Assembly: GCA_002428905.1 (NCBI GenBank)
Contig: DIYD01000244.1
Location: 1-10,107 of the forward strand
Length of the DNA stretch: 10,107 nt
Reading direction: 5' to 3'
Source of the DNA: Bacteroidetes bacterium UBA6063
GTDB lineage: Bacteria; Bacteroidota; Bacteroidia; NS11-12g; UBA9320
Part shown: positions 1-8,329 of the stretch, piece by piece
How positions within the stretch are numbered: the stretch's first letter is position 1
Layout of the letters: each line of letters opens with the position of its first letter
Program-made: the position numbers and the translations under genes
The notes under the pieces: generated by a model
Told to the model about the DNA's origin: nothing
Seen by the model: the letters and a program-made list of their open reading frames with translations, nothing else
Database searches by the model: none

Positions 1-2433
1 CTCATGGTCAAGCGATTGAGCAAGTTTGGTTTGTAGTTCCTTGATTTCTGTGATATCCAGGAACACGGTAACAAATTTCTCCAGTTTATTGTCGACATTG
101 AAAAATGGCACAACCGTCGACTTCACATAGATGTCTTTACCCCTGTCTGACTTCAACTTGAGTTCCCCACTCCATACAGAGCCTCTGGACACAATAGCCT
201 CTGCATGTTCTAAGACCTGCTGATCAATAGTGTCCAGCGCTTTTTGATAATGTTGACCAATAACTTCCTCCTGGGTCAGCCCTGTAGTATTAAGGAATAA
301 ATCATTTACATAAGTCAACTCCCCGTCGATATTCAAGGTACAAACCAGTGCTGCGTGGTTCAATGTATCCACCTGATACTGCAACTCGTGCTGCGTACTG
401 CGCAGTTCATCTGTTCTGTGTTGTACCTGCTGCTCTAACTCTTGTGTGAACTGTTCTCTCAGTTTTTCCGATTCATAGCGCGCAGTAACATCGGCATTTG
501 TACCAATGGCTCGTATAACCTGTCCATTTTCATCTTCCCGAACATGGCCCAGGGAATGAATGTGCTTGACTTTACCCGATTTAGTCAGTATTTGAAATAC
601 GAAATCAAAATCTTCTCTACCGGTCACAACCGAATCGTACTTGGCCATGGTCTCTTCTGCTGTATCGGGGTGCAGCGACGTAATCCAATCGTTCACATGC
701 CCACTGAAGTCCTCCGGATCAATCTCGAAAATTTCGAACTGGTTCTCATCCCAAACCAAATCTCCAGTCACAACATCCAGATCAAAAATTCCCAGTCTTC
801 CTGCTCGAAGTGCTATCTTTAAGCGTTCTTCACTCTTTCTAAGCAGGGTGTCGATATTCTGCAATTTGGACATATCCTGAATCAGCGACCAGATGTATCT
901 GTTTCCATTCGCATCTTCAATAATTCGTCCATTCAAGAGTACTGGATAGCGATAGCCGGATTTATGAATATACTCCTTTTCGTAGGGCCCGTATTCACCA
1001 ACGGTATTGAGTAATCGAAGTTGTTCCTCTTCTTCCTTCGCGTAGTCTTCTGGGGTTAAATCCCAGTAAGTCAGGGCATTAAGCTCATCTTTTGTATAAC
1101 CCGTAAACCGTGTAAACTCCTGATTAATCTCGAGGAACTTCCCATCCATATCGTTCTTAGCGATACCGATTGGTGCCATCTCAAAGAACGTATTCAGCGT
1201 GCGCTCACTGAGTTGAAGTTGTAAGAAAGCCTCGTGCTGTTGCGTTATGTCGATGTTTACACCTACCATGCGTGTTACGTCTCCGTTTTCATCGCGTTCG
1301 GTAATGGCTGTTGCTCGAATGTACTTAATGTCTCCCAGGCCAGTAATAACCCTGAATTCCACATCAAACTCTTTAATGCCTTTTAACGCCATCTCCACCG
1401 CATCCTCGGCAAGTTTCCTGTCTTCTGGATGAATCATCTTGTACCAGGTATCATACGCCTGATTAAAATCGGTTTGGTTGACCAGGTACATGTCGAACAT
1501 CGATTGATCCCAAATGAGCTCGTTGTTTTTTATGTTCCAGTCCCACACTCCAATGTTTCCTGCAGAGGTTGCCAGTGCCAAACGTTCTTCGCTCAGTCGT
1601 ATTTCTTCTTCGATTTCTTTTCTTCCGGATAGGTCTACAAGCGTAAACAGACGTAGCCGTAAATCACCTTCATCCACCAGGGAGTAACCCAGTTCAATTG
1701 GAACAATGCTTCCATCTTGCCGAACGGCGGTAACTTCAAATCGATGACTCCCTTCTCCAAACATGGTTGCCATACTCTGGATGTCATCTGCAACCTGAAG
1801 GAATTTGTGTACGGGTTGCCCCTCTACCTCCATACGCTTATAGCCCAACAGTTTAATGGCCTGCGTATTCGCATGTTCTACGTTGTAATCGACGTCTGCA
1901 ACCAGAATAGGGTACGGTGCATGAGTAACCAGATTCTGAAACAAATTGGTGTTGATCAACAGGCTTTCTTCGAGATGCTTACGATCCGTAATATCCAGAA
2001 TGAACCCATGCATGTAGCGTTCCTGAGTCTCCTTATTCACAACCACCTTAGCCTGTTCAAACACCCATATATAGTGTCCATCTTTGTGTTTAACACGATA
2101 CTCAAGTGAAAATGAAGAACCGGAAGACGCCGCTTTGTCAAACTCGGCGCGTAAGGCGGGCAAATCATCGTGATGGACAATTTCCGTGTACAATTGGCTT
2201 CCTTCCCGAAATCCTTGCAGTGGATATCCGGTAATTTCTTCCAGATTTTTGTTTAGAAATGAAATGCCCTGATCAGCATAGAGACGCACCTGGTATACTG
2301 TTACAGGTATGGTATCAGCCAATGCCTCCCATTCTCCTTGAAATGGATTCCTTGTTTGCTGTTCGAGTTCAGCGATGCGTTTTTTTAAGGCCTCATTCTC
2401 TTTCAACAACGCCTCAATTGACCTTTCCTTCAT
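1..2433 (-). CDS. Multi-PAS sensor protein, probable histidine kinase (3' end outside window)
   Basis: Open frame of 811 codons running off the left edge, so the C-terminus is missing. It starts at the first ATG after an in-frame stop (2476-2478). Residues 1-30 form a charged, heptad-like helix (KENEALKKRIAELEQQ). Six PAS/PAC units follow, at about 35-152, 162-270, 286-395, 414-520, 541-648 and 692-795. Most end in a DIT-type PAC motif (DITDRK, DITQQH, DVTARY, DITEIK), and SEERL linkers join several of them. A coiled coil at about 655-690 (EQFTQELEQQVQHRTDEL) separates PAS5 from PAS6. No signal peptide or membrane segment is visible, so the protein is probably cytoplasmic and senses small ligands, redox state or partner proteins. 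The last visible residues (LAQSLDHE) resemble the linker that leads into HisKA in Bacteroidota PAS kinases. The kinase call is an inference, because no catalytic motif lies in the window. The gene lies 62 bp downstream of the anti-sigma-like gene and may or may not share its transcript. Confidence 0.85.
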   Translation of the reverse strand, partial: MKERSIEALLKENEALKKRIAELEQQTRNPFQGEWEALADTIPVTVYQVRLYADQGISFLNKNLEEITGYPLQGFREGSQLYTEIVHHDDLPALRAEFDKAASSGSSFSLEYRVKHKDGHYIWVFEQAKVVVNKETQERYMHGFILDITDRKHLEESLLINTNLFQNLVTHAPYPILVADVDYNVEHANTQAIKLLGYKRMEVEGQPVHKFLQVADDIQSMATMFGEGSHRFEVTAVRQDGSIVPIELGYSLVDEGDLRLRLFTLVDLSGRKEIEEEIRLSEERLALATSAGNIGVWDWNIKNNELIWDQSMFDMYLVNQTDFNQAYDTWYKMIHPEDRKLAEDAVEMALKGIKEFDVEFRVITGLGDIKYIRATAITERDENGDVTRMVGVNIDITQQHEAFLQLQLSERTLNTFFEMAPIGIAKNDMDGKFLEINQEFTRFTGYTKDELNALTYWDLTPEDYAKEEEEQLRLLNTVGEYGPYEKEYIHKSGYRYPVLLNGRIIEDANGNRYIWSLIQDMSKLQNIDTLLRKSEERLKIALRAGRLGIFDLDVVTGDLVWDENQFEIFEIDPEDFSGHVNDWITSLHPDTAEETMAKYDSVVTGREDFDFVFQILTKSGKVKHIHSLGHVREDENGQVIRAIGTNADVTARYESEKLREQFTQELEQQVQHRTDELRSTQHELQYQVDTLNHAALVCTLNIDGELTYVNDLFLNTTGLTQEEVIGQHYQKALDTIDQQVLEHAEAIVSRGSVWSGELKLKSDRGKDIYVKSTVVPFFNVDNKLEKFVTVFLDITEIKELQTKLAQSLDHE

Positions 2434-2495
2434 GCCTTTGGTAATATTACAAACCGACTTAACGCCTGTTCGAATCTACCTAAAAGCTTAAGGAA

Positions 2496-3131
2496 TTACA
2501 AGCTCACTCGAAACTGATTTAGCTGATCGCTAGATATAGTCTGATTTCCAAACGACTCTTCAATTTGCTCTATATCAGGAACTTGTGGAACAACAATTGG
2601 CCTGGACTCAACAAGATCTACCGTGTTAATTCGTTCCTGACGAGACGGGTTCGTCTGCTTCACATAAATGATCTTTTCAATAACTTCACGATTTATCGGC
2701 TTCTCATTTTCCAGGTAAACTGTGTCATAAACCGTGGAATAAACCGGCACTTCCTTTTCTACGTACTGGATCTTTTCAACTGCATCGGGTTTGGGCCAAA
2801 AAGCCACAAACGCAAGAACACATATGGATGCGATCGCTACCCAGTACGCAGGTATTTTATGTTGAACCACGCGCTTCCACATGGGAACAATAACCATGGC
2901 AGGCTGCTCTTTATCCAGGCGTTGTTGCAAGCCCCGTAATATCTCAGGATCAGGTTGTAACTGCATTCGTTCGTTTTGCATCTGGCTCTGAAGAGACAAC
3001 AACGCACTTCGCTGCTGTTTGTACGACTGAATAGTCATACAGCTCAACACCAATTCTCGCTCTTCCTGCGACAGTTTATCGTAGTCTTTTTCTTCGATAA
3101 GTTGGAACACCTTGTCATTTAACTCACTCAT
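2496..3131 (-). CDS. Single-pass membrane protein, putative anti-sigma factor
   Basis: The 211-residue product has an acidic, helical N-terminal region (about 1-92, MSELNDKVFQLIEEKDYDKL at its start), one membrane segment at about 93-112 (YWVAIASICVLAFVAF), and a hydrophilic C-terminal region of about 100 residues rich in V, Y and E repeats (YVEKEVPVYSTVYDTVY). The predicted topology is N-terminus in the cytoplasm and C-terminus in the periplasm, as in membrane anti-sigma factors that hold an ECF sigma factor. I see no zinc-binding HxxxCxxC motif and no recognisable FecR domain, so the role rests on position and topology. The ATG at 3131 was chosen because it begins 2 bp after the sigma-factor stop, which suggests translational coupling. 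An upstream ATG at 3188 would add 19 residues encoded in another frame of the sigma-factor 3' end and is less likely. Alternative: an uncharacterised membrane protein with no sigma-binding role. Confidence 0.8.
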   Translation of the reverse strand: MSELNDKVFQLIEEKDYDKLSQEERELVLSCMTIQSYKQQRSALLSLQSQMQNERMQLQPDPEILRGLQQRLDKEQPAMVIVPMWKRVVQHKIPAYWVAIASICVLAFVAFWPKPDAVEKIQYVEKEVPVYSTVYDTVYLENEKPINREVIEKIIYVKQTNPSRQERINTVDLVESRPIVVPQVPDIEQIEESFGNQTISSDQLNQFRVSL

Positions 3132-3133
3132 AT

Positions 3134-3679
3134 CTATGCTTTTAACGGATTGAATTCTTCTAACTGGTTGGCTAATTTTTTTGTACAATAATGTAGTCTG
3201 GATTTCACCGTGCCTTCTGCGCAGGAAAGTACTGTACTGATTTCTTTTACCGATAGGTGTTCGATGTACCTCAGTACGAATACGGAACGATGATCGGGAC
3301 TCAGTTGGTTCATTGCCCTGTGAAGCGATTGTTTGAAATCGGATGTGTGCATATGGTCTATGGAAGAAGGCTGAGCATCTTGTTGCTTATGCAAGACGTC
3401 TAGCCCTACCATTGGAGCTCCACGCATACTTTTTTTACATTGATTCGCCGCAACGGTGAAAATCCAGGGTTTGAAGGATCGTTGAACATTAAAGGAAGTT
3501 GGATGTTCAATAAGCTTTGCAAAAACATCGTGCAGCAGGTCTTGAGCAATGCCTTCCCGGTCCCCAACCATCTTGTACATAAAATACAGCAACCGCTGTG
3601 CATAGCGGTGGTATATTTCAGTGAAAGCTTGTTTATCGCCGTCCTGAAATTGCTGCATCAGTATTTCATCTGAAATCAC
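3134..3679 (-). CDS. ECF-family RNA polymerase sigma factor (sigma-70 type)
   Basis: The 181-residue protein has the usual ECF length and two-domain plan. Region 2 covers about residues 17-86, with DLLHDVFAKL (47-56) in the core-binding part and PWIFTVAANQCKKSMR (71-86) in the promoter -10 recognition part. A short linker follows, then region 4 at about 117-170 (LSPDHRSVFVLRYIEHLS, then EISTVLSCAEGTVKSRLH), a helix-turn-helix that would read the -35 element. It should direct RNA polymerase to a small regulon. The start is GTG at 3679: no other start codon lies between it and an in-frame stop at 3707-3709, and the resulting N-terminus (ISDEILMQQFQDGD) matches the family. An ATG at residue 8 is possible but would trim helix 1. 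It begins 22 bp after the FGE-like gene and ends 2 bp before the anti-sigma-like gene, so all three are probably cotranscribed. Confidence 0.93.
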   Translation of the reverse strand: MISDEILMQQFQDGDKQAFTEIYHRYAQRLLYFMYKMVGDREGIAQDLLHDVFAKLIEHPTSFNVQRSFKPWIFTVAANQCKKSMRGAPMVGLDVLHKQQDAQPSSIDHMHTSDFKQSLHRAMNQLSPDHRSVFVLRYIEHLSVKEISTVLSCAEGTVKSRLHYCTKKLANQLEEFNPLKA

Positions 3680-3701
3680 GTATTTGTTTGCGCTAAGCTG
3701 C

Positions 3702-5618
3702 TTAATTCACGATCATTACTACCCTAAAACCTACTTCGGATGAAGGATTGGTATATAGTTCACGCTTTACAATGGCGGTTTCCGTTGGGTGTGTATTCCA
3801 GCTGCCACCTTTCGACACTCCTTTTTCCGATATCATTTCTGCTACGTTACCGCTGCAGTTATAAAGCCCGAAACTATTTGGAAAATAAGAATACACATTT
3901 ACTGGAAAATAACCACCGTCATAATCGTTTACACCACACATGGCACAACTGGTATCTGCTTTTTCCGTGGTCTTAAAGTTACCAAGGTAACACCCTTTCG
4001 AATTCCGTACATATGGCCCTCCCCAGGGATAAACGAATTTGTCATGTCCGCCCTGCGCAAAGTATTCCCACTCCTTTTCCGTAGGTAAACGAAAGGTGAC
4101 TGAACTATATTTCTTCTTTTTGTGCTCAAGGCTATTGTAAACATCCGTCAACCACTTGCAATACAATACAGCTGCGTCATACGATACATTCACCACTGGG
4201 AACTCTTCCGAAGTTGGGTGCCCATGTTTGAACAACTCCTCATCTGAAAGACCTAACTTATCGCTTGAAAGGTAGGAGCGCCAATCTACACGTTCGGCCT
4301 TCGCAATCGCCAACTCGTCGTATCTCTTCTGTTTTACAAGATCGGTTAGGTACAGATTATACATTGCGTTGGTTACCTCACCTGCCCCAACATACATCGA
4401 GTCGTTGATCTTTACCATGGGCTTCATCAGTACCCTCGGATCAAACACAACCAGGGAGTTCGATTTTGGCTCCTGCTGCCCCAGTATCTGTTCTACTTTA
4501 TCCAACACGTCGTTCTTTTCCGCAATGCGATTGATAAGTACTTTTACTTCGTTCGATCTGGGATCTTCGCTTTCCTTATAATGATTATACAGGGTTAGCA
4601 ACGACACTAAATAGTTGGTATTTGCAAGGTCTACCACACCTTGGCTCATGTCATTGAAAGACTCAATTTGCAAGTAATCTAAAAAGTACTTTTTCTCATA
4701 ATTGCGTTTGGTCACCGCGATATTGTCGAATTTTTTCTCACTCCATTTATAAGCCATCCCCACATTATACACTTCATCTTTGAACGGTTCGTACAACGAT
4801 GGCAGGGCTGAAATAGCGAAATACAATGGTCGTGTTGTGTGTTTTTTGATGTGTTCAATAATGGCCAGTTGGTAATCGTTCCAGTTCGTAAAATTATCGT
4901 GTGTTTTTTCCATAACGGGTAGACCGATTTCTTTGAAATAACGGTCTTGATATTCCTTTATACCCAACAGGCTGTTGTTCATTACACATACATCCGTTCG
5001 GATACCTTTTGCGTATTGCAACACCAGGGCCGGATAGGTGTCATTATCCCCCGAGGTTATAAGAATGGCATCTTCTTCTGTGCTTTGCATCATGTTGTAG
5101 TTCCAATAGTACAAACCCGAAGACATGTCGTTTGATTTGTACCATCGCATCGCAATTTCTTTAAGCTGGCTTTTGTCGCGTTTTACTTCATAATACGTCG
5201 TTAGGTCGTCGAGTAACTCCACCCGATATGGTTCTAATTTATGCGCTTCAAAAAGGTGTTCGGTCTGTTTCTCTGTGTTGCGGAAGCCTCCGTTCCAATG
5301 TGCCACGTAGTGATATGCAAACGAGTTTGGAATGGCCTTACTCATGTCGTCTACAATCTCATCGAGGTCTTCTGCTGTATATTGATCATGTCGTAGTTTT
5401 AACATTCTGCATGCGGTATAGTAACTAATCCACGCCTCTTCATCGGTATTGTTTTGCTGGATATACGACTTCCAAAGCCCCGCCTGCGTTTTATACCAGT
5501 CGTTGGTCTGATGAACCTTGACAAATGAATATACTTTCTCCCGTTGTGCTTTTTCTTCTGCCCGTAATCCGTTTATGATCAATAAAAGGCATAAAACGAT
5601 GATTGTTCTTAAACTCAT
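3702..5618 (-). CDS. Secreted protein: DUF2723-tail-like region fused to a cysteine-less FGE/SUMF1-fold domain
   Basis: The 638-residue protein begins with a signal peptide (MSLRTIIVLCLLLIINGLRA, cleavage near A20). No lipobox is apparent, so it is probably periplasmic or exported. Residues about 40-165 are helical and TPR-like. Residues 183-220 contain GDNDTYP (190-196) and IRTDVCVMNNSLL, the signature I associate with the soluble tail of DUF2723 (GT117-like) membrane proteins; the multi-pass membrane part of that family is absent. Residues about 390-637 form a formylglycine-generating-enzyme (SUMF1) type domain: EVTNAMYN (414-421), FPVVNVSYDAAVLYCKWL, RLPTEKEWEYFAQGG (510-524), YPWGG, NSFGLYNCSGNVAEM (581-595), KGGSW (603-607) and EVGFRVV (628-634). 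In active FGEs the two catalytic cysteines follow the GGS(W/Y) motif; here the stretch reads NTHPTETA with no cysteine, so oxidase activity is unlikely. Such dead FGE folds are known in the gliding/T9SS proteins GldJ and GldK, but this is not clearly either one. It probably heads the sigma-factor operon, and a structural or sensing role is inferred. Confidence 0.88.
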   Translation of the reverse strand: MSLRTIIVLCLLLIINGLRAEEKAQREKVYSFVKVHQTNDWYKTQAGLWKSYIQQNNTDEEAWISYYTACRMLKLRHDQYTAEDLDEIVDDMSKAIPNSFAYHYVAHWNGGFRNTEKQTEHLFEAHKLEPYRVELLDDLTTYYEVKRDKSQLKEIAMRWYKSNDMSSGLYYWNYNMMQSTEEDAILITSGDNDTYPALVLQYAKGIRTDVCVMNNSLLGIKEYQDRYFKEIGLPVMEKTHDNFTNWNDYQLAIIEHIKKHTTRPLYFAISALPSLYEPFKDEVYNVGMAYKWSEKKFDNIAVTKRNYEKKYFLDYLQIESFNDMSQGVVDLANTNYLVSLLTLYNHYKESEDPRSNEVKVLINRIAEKNDVLDKVEQILGQQEPKSNSLVVFDPRVLMKPMVKINDSMYVGAGEVTNAMYNLYLTDLVKQKRYDELAIAKAERVDWRSYLSSDKLGLSDEELFKHGHPTSEEFPVVNVSYDAAVLYCKWLTDVYNSLEHKKKKYSSVTFRLPTEKEWEYFAQGGHDKFVYPWGGPYVRNSKGCYLGNFKTTEKADTSCAMCGVNDYDGGYFPVNVYSYFPNSFGLYNCSGNVAEMISEKGVSKGGSWNTHPTETAIVKRELYTNPSSEVGFRVVMIVN

Positions 5619-5722
5619 GTTGCTTTGTTTTTACAGGTTATATCCAAAAGAACTAAAAACGTTCAATTGCGGATGAAAAAAAATGAATCAGCCGCTAACC
5701 TCTAAACACAAACAAGGTTTAA

Positions 5723-8329
5723 CTACTCTTTAAGAAAAGGCAGCACCTTGCGCTGAACTTGTCCCTGGAGTATCAGGAAATACTCTCCTGGAAGCCAGGT
5801 TGACATATCAATATCGTACGTCGTCTGACGGTTGTTTGAAACTGAATAAACCTCTCGGCCCATTATATCAATCACACGAATGCCCTGATGATCTAGTTGC
5901 GCATCACTTAGGGTTAGCGTTGCTCGATGTTTTACCGGATTGGGTGTAAGGCTTAATTCCACTCGATCAAATTGCGCTATGGAGGTATTGGTTGTGTCTT
6001 TCGTTGGTGTATAGGCCAGATGATCTACCTCCCACAAACCTCTCCCAAATGTGGCAGCCACCAACTTCTTATGGGTGGTATCAATTTCAAGCTCTGAAAC
6101 AATCACTTTAGGAAAACCAATGTTGTAAGGCATCCAGTTGGTACTATCCTCTTTGAGATAATACACACCTAAATCCGTTCCAATATATATGTTGTTACTT
6201 CCGTCATTCTGATGCGCCACGCAGTTCACAGGTATATTGGGTAAATCATAGGTGATGTTCTTCCAGGTATCGCCGCCGTTGTTGGAATAAAAGACCTTTT
6301 CATCCTCATCGAAACCTGAAAAGGTAATCCAAACTTCGTTGGGGTTCTTTTGGCTCATATCGATATACGAAGGATAAAGTGATCTGGGCAAACCCTTGTC
6401 GATTTGTTTCCAGTTGTCACCGCCATTCCAACTCGTCCAAATCTCATTATCAATATTATCGCTGGCATAACCCCGTTTTGCCAGGTATATGCGATTCCCA
6501 TTTGCCTTTTCAACAGCCAAAGCCGTACCAGGTCTGGTATACGTGCGACCCGAAATCCGACTGAAATTGGATAGTTTTCTGTTTTGGATTGAACCCTGTG
6601 CAGTATACAGGTTACCATAGAGCACGTACAATTCCTTGTTTGCTCCTACAAACGGTGTCGTCCATTCTGCGAGCTCACTTGAGGGTTTGGTGAGCTCACC
6701 GTCCCAAATAAAATCATCCCCGGTTGTTAGGAATGTATAGATTCTTCCATTCTGCGAAGAGGTATAGCGATAAAAAGCGTCATCCTGAAACAGGGCTTCC
6801 ATACCATCACCGCCTGTAATGTTGGTAAATAGACTATCGTTGCCATAAACGGTAGAGTTATCCTGTGCTCCCGCCATATACTCCGACCCATTGAGTTGAT
6901 TTACACTCAGGCGATAAAATGAAGTGATGTTTAAACCGTTGGTATAATTCACCCATTCCGTACTCGCGTCCAGGTCATCCGTCATTTCGGTTACCTCATT
7001 CGGTATGATTTTGAAGGTTCGCGATAGCCCGCCATCGTGGCAGGCGAAGTAAGTGTTGTTGGTCGGGTGCTGCACAATTTGGTGGATATCGGCATGCATA
7101 CTCTTATTGTAATAATTTAACAACCAGTATGTTACGGGCTTAAAACTCTTTCCACCGTCGGTACTTTGCCACATATTAATTCCTCCGGTAAGAATTCGGT
7201 TTTTGTCGTTTCGATCTACGGTCAATGCCAAATCGTATCTGCCCTGACCTCCCGCACGATCATCCAAACTGTGGTTTAAAATATTGTACTCATAGTCTGC
7301 ATTCAACACCTCTTCATAACTGTCACCGCTGTTCGTCGACTTATAAATAGCGTAAAAGCCGCCTAAATGATCGCACGCCAGACCGTAAATATGCGTTGGG
7401 TCCGACGGAGCATACGCCAATTGAATGCGCTGTACCTTTTGTGTTTTCGGGATACTGGTCGTAGCCGCTTGCCAGGTTGCCCCAAAATCGGTCGACTTAA
7501 GAATGCCCGCTTCACCGATGCCATAAGAATGCACATAACCTGTGCTTGCTATGAGCTCGTTCGCTTTTGTTGGATGTTGTTCTACATCCCAGAAAATTCC
7601 AGGGTGGCTTTGGGTCCAGTTCTTACCTGCATCGTTAGACACATAACTTCCAGTTTGCCCTACCGCGATGAGCTTGTCATAGTTGGTTGGGTGCATAAAG
7701 ACCTTGGCAATTAACGAACCTTCGAAATCGGTTTGATCAAACGACAAACCCGTGGCCGTCCAGGTTTCTCCACCATCAACCGTCTTGTAAATTCCTATAC
7801 CGTAATGACTGTTTCTCTTGTTTTCGTTGGCCTGTAAATTATGCCCCAAATACGCATAGTCTCCAAGCGCCACATACATGGTATCCGGGTGCTCTGGATG
7901 TATGGTAAGATACGATGTTCGAAGAATAGGAAGATCCCCGGAGATGGATGTCCAGCTCGCACCTGCGTTAGACGTTTTCCAAAGCCCTCCTTGCGCAACA
8001 CAGATATACCAGGTGTTGGTATCGGTTGGATGAAATTGCATACTGTTTATCCTACCAATACCAGCAAGATCTTCTTTGCCAAAAGGCCCGATTGGAGTCC
8101 ACCTGTTTTCTGCCTTGGCGTGTGAAGATTTGATGTCTTTTGTGGCCTGATGTGCCTCGTAGTACAAGGCTCCATAATTCACCAACCCATTACCCGATCT
8201 ACGGGCCTGGAAATCAATATTTCGCTGATCGCATTTCGGCAGCTTCTGAACTTCATCCAGCGGTATTTGCTGAGCAGATACACAAATAGGGAAAACCAAC
8301 ACCACCACTAGCTTTAGAATAGACTTCAT
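5723..8329 (-). CDS. T9SS-exported Asp-box (BNR/sortilin-like) beta-propeller protein
   Basis: The 868-residue protein starts at ATG 8329, which gives a clean signal peptide (MKSILKLVVVLVFPICVSAQ, cleavage near A19). A TTG at 8356 would only add nine residues before it. About eight Asp-box turns (S/T-x-D/N-x-G-x-S/T-W) are visible: KTSNAGASW (about 118), KTVDGGETW (182), VSNDAGKNW (230), KSTDFGATW (278), KSTNSGDSY (330), QSTDGGKSF (388), TSWNGGDNW (632) and YSNNGGDTW (681). They form an N-terminal group of six and a C-terminal pair, with a stretch of about 235 residues between them that lacks the motif. FGRGLWEV (761-768) resembles the propeller end seen in similar secreted proteins. Residues about 790-868 are a T9SS type A sorting domain: LTPNPVKHRATLTL, then IRVIDIMGREVYS and LPGEYFLILQGQVQRKVL. 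The protein should therefore cross the outer membrane and be anchored or released. Asp-box propellers occur in sialidases and other glycosidases, sortilins and adhesins; I see no catalytic signature to choose among these. Confidence 0.9.
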   Translation of the reverse strand: MKSILKLVVVLVFPICVSAQQIPLDEVQKLPKCDQRNIDFQARRSGNGLVNYGALYYEAHQATKDIKSSHAKAENRWTPIGPFGKEDLAGIGRINSMQFHPTDTNTWYICVAQGGLWKTSNAGASWTSISGDLPILRTSYLTIHPEHPDTMYVALGDYAYLGHNLQANENKRNSHYGIGIYKTVDGGETWTATGLSFDQTDFEGSLIAKVFMHPTNYDKLIAVGQTGSYVSNDAGKNWTQSHPGIFWDVEQHPTKANELIASTGYVHSYGIGEAGILKSTDFGATWQAATTSIPKTQKVQRIQLAYAPSDPTHIYGLACDHLGGFYAIYKSTNSGDSYEEVLNADYEYNILNHSLDDRAGGQGRYDLALTVDRNDKNRILTGGINMWQSTDGGKSFKPVTYWLLNYYNKSMHADIHQIVQHPTNNTYFACHDGGLSRTFKIIPNEVTEMTDDLDASTEWVNYTNGLNITSFYRLSVNQLNGSEYMAGAQDNSTVYGNDSLFTNITGGDGMEALFQDDAFYRYTSSQNGRIYTFLTTGDDFIWDGELTKPSSELAEWTTPFVGANKELYVLYGNLYTAQGSIQNRKLSNFSRISGRTYTRPGTALAVEKANGNRIYLAKRGYASDNIDNEIWTSWNGGDNWKQIDKGLPRSLYPSYIDMSQKNPNEVWITFSGFDEDEKVFYSNNGGDTWKNITYDLPNIPVNCVAHQNDGSNNIYIGTDLGVYYLKEDSTNWMPYNIGFPKVIVSELEIDTTHKKLVAATFGRGLWEVDHLAYTPTKDTTNTSIAQFDRVELSLTPNPVKHRATLTLSDAQLDHQGIRVIDIMGREVYSVSNNRQTTYDIDMSTWLPGEYFLILQGQVQRKVLPFLKE

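Noticed and set aside
1717..2109. 130-codon plus-strand open frame opposite the PAS protein
   Set aside because: It is antisense to a well-supported PAS array, and its translation has no domain-like pattern. The same holds for the open frames at 442-822, 641-880, 1247-1432 and 1429-1632.
2434..2495. Promoter-like TAGATTCG before the PAS gene on the minus strand
   Set aside because: It is one mismatch from TAnnTTTG but has no clear -33 TTG at the expected distance, so it cannot decide whether the PAS gene has its own promoter.
2565..2939. 124-codon plus-strand open frame opposite the anti-sigma-like gene
   Set aside because: It is a shadow of the minus-strand gene, with a composition typical of antisense translation and no start signal.
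5619..5722. Possible terminator and promoter between the propeller and FGE-like genes
   Set aside because: AACCT (5697-5701) and AGGTT (5715-5719) form only a 5-bp stem with a 13-nt loop, and the T8 run on the minus strand (5683-5676) is about 13 bases further on, so this is not a convincing terminator. A TTG / TATAAC pair 21 bp apart does not match the TAnnTTTG element.
7367..7714. 115-codon plus-strand open frame inside the propeller gene
   Set aside because: It is antisense to the Asp-box repeats; the minus-strand reading has clear repeats, a signal peptide and a sorting domain.
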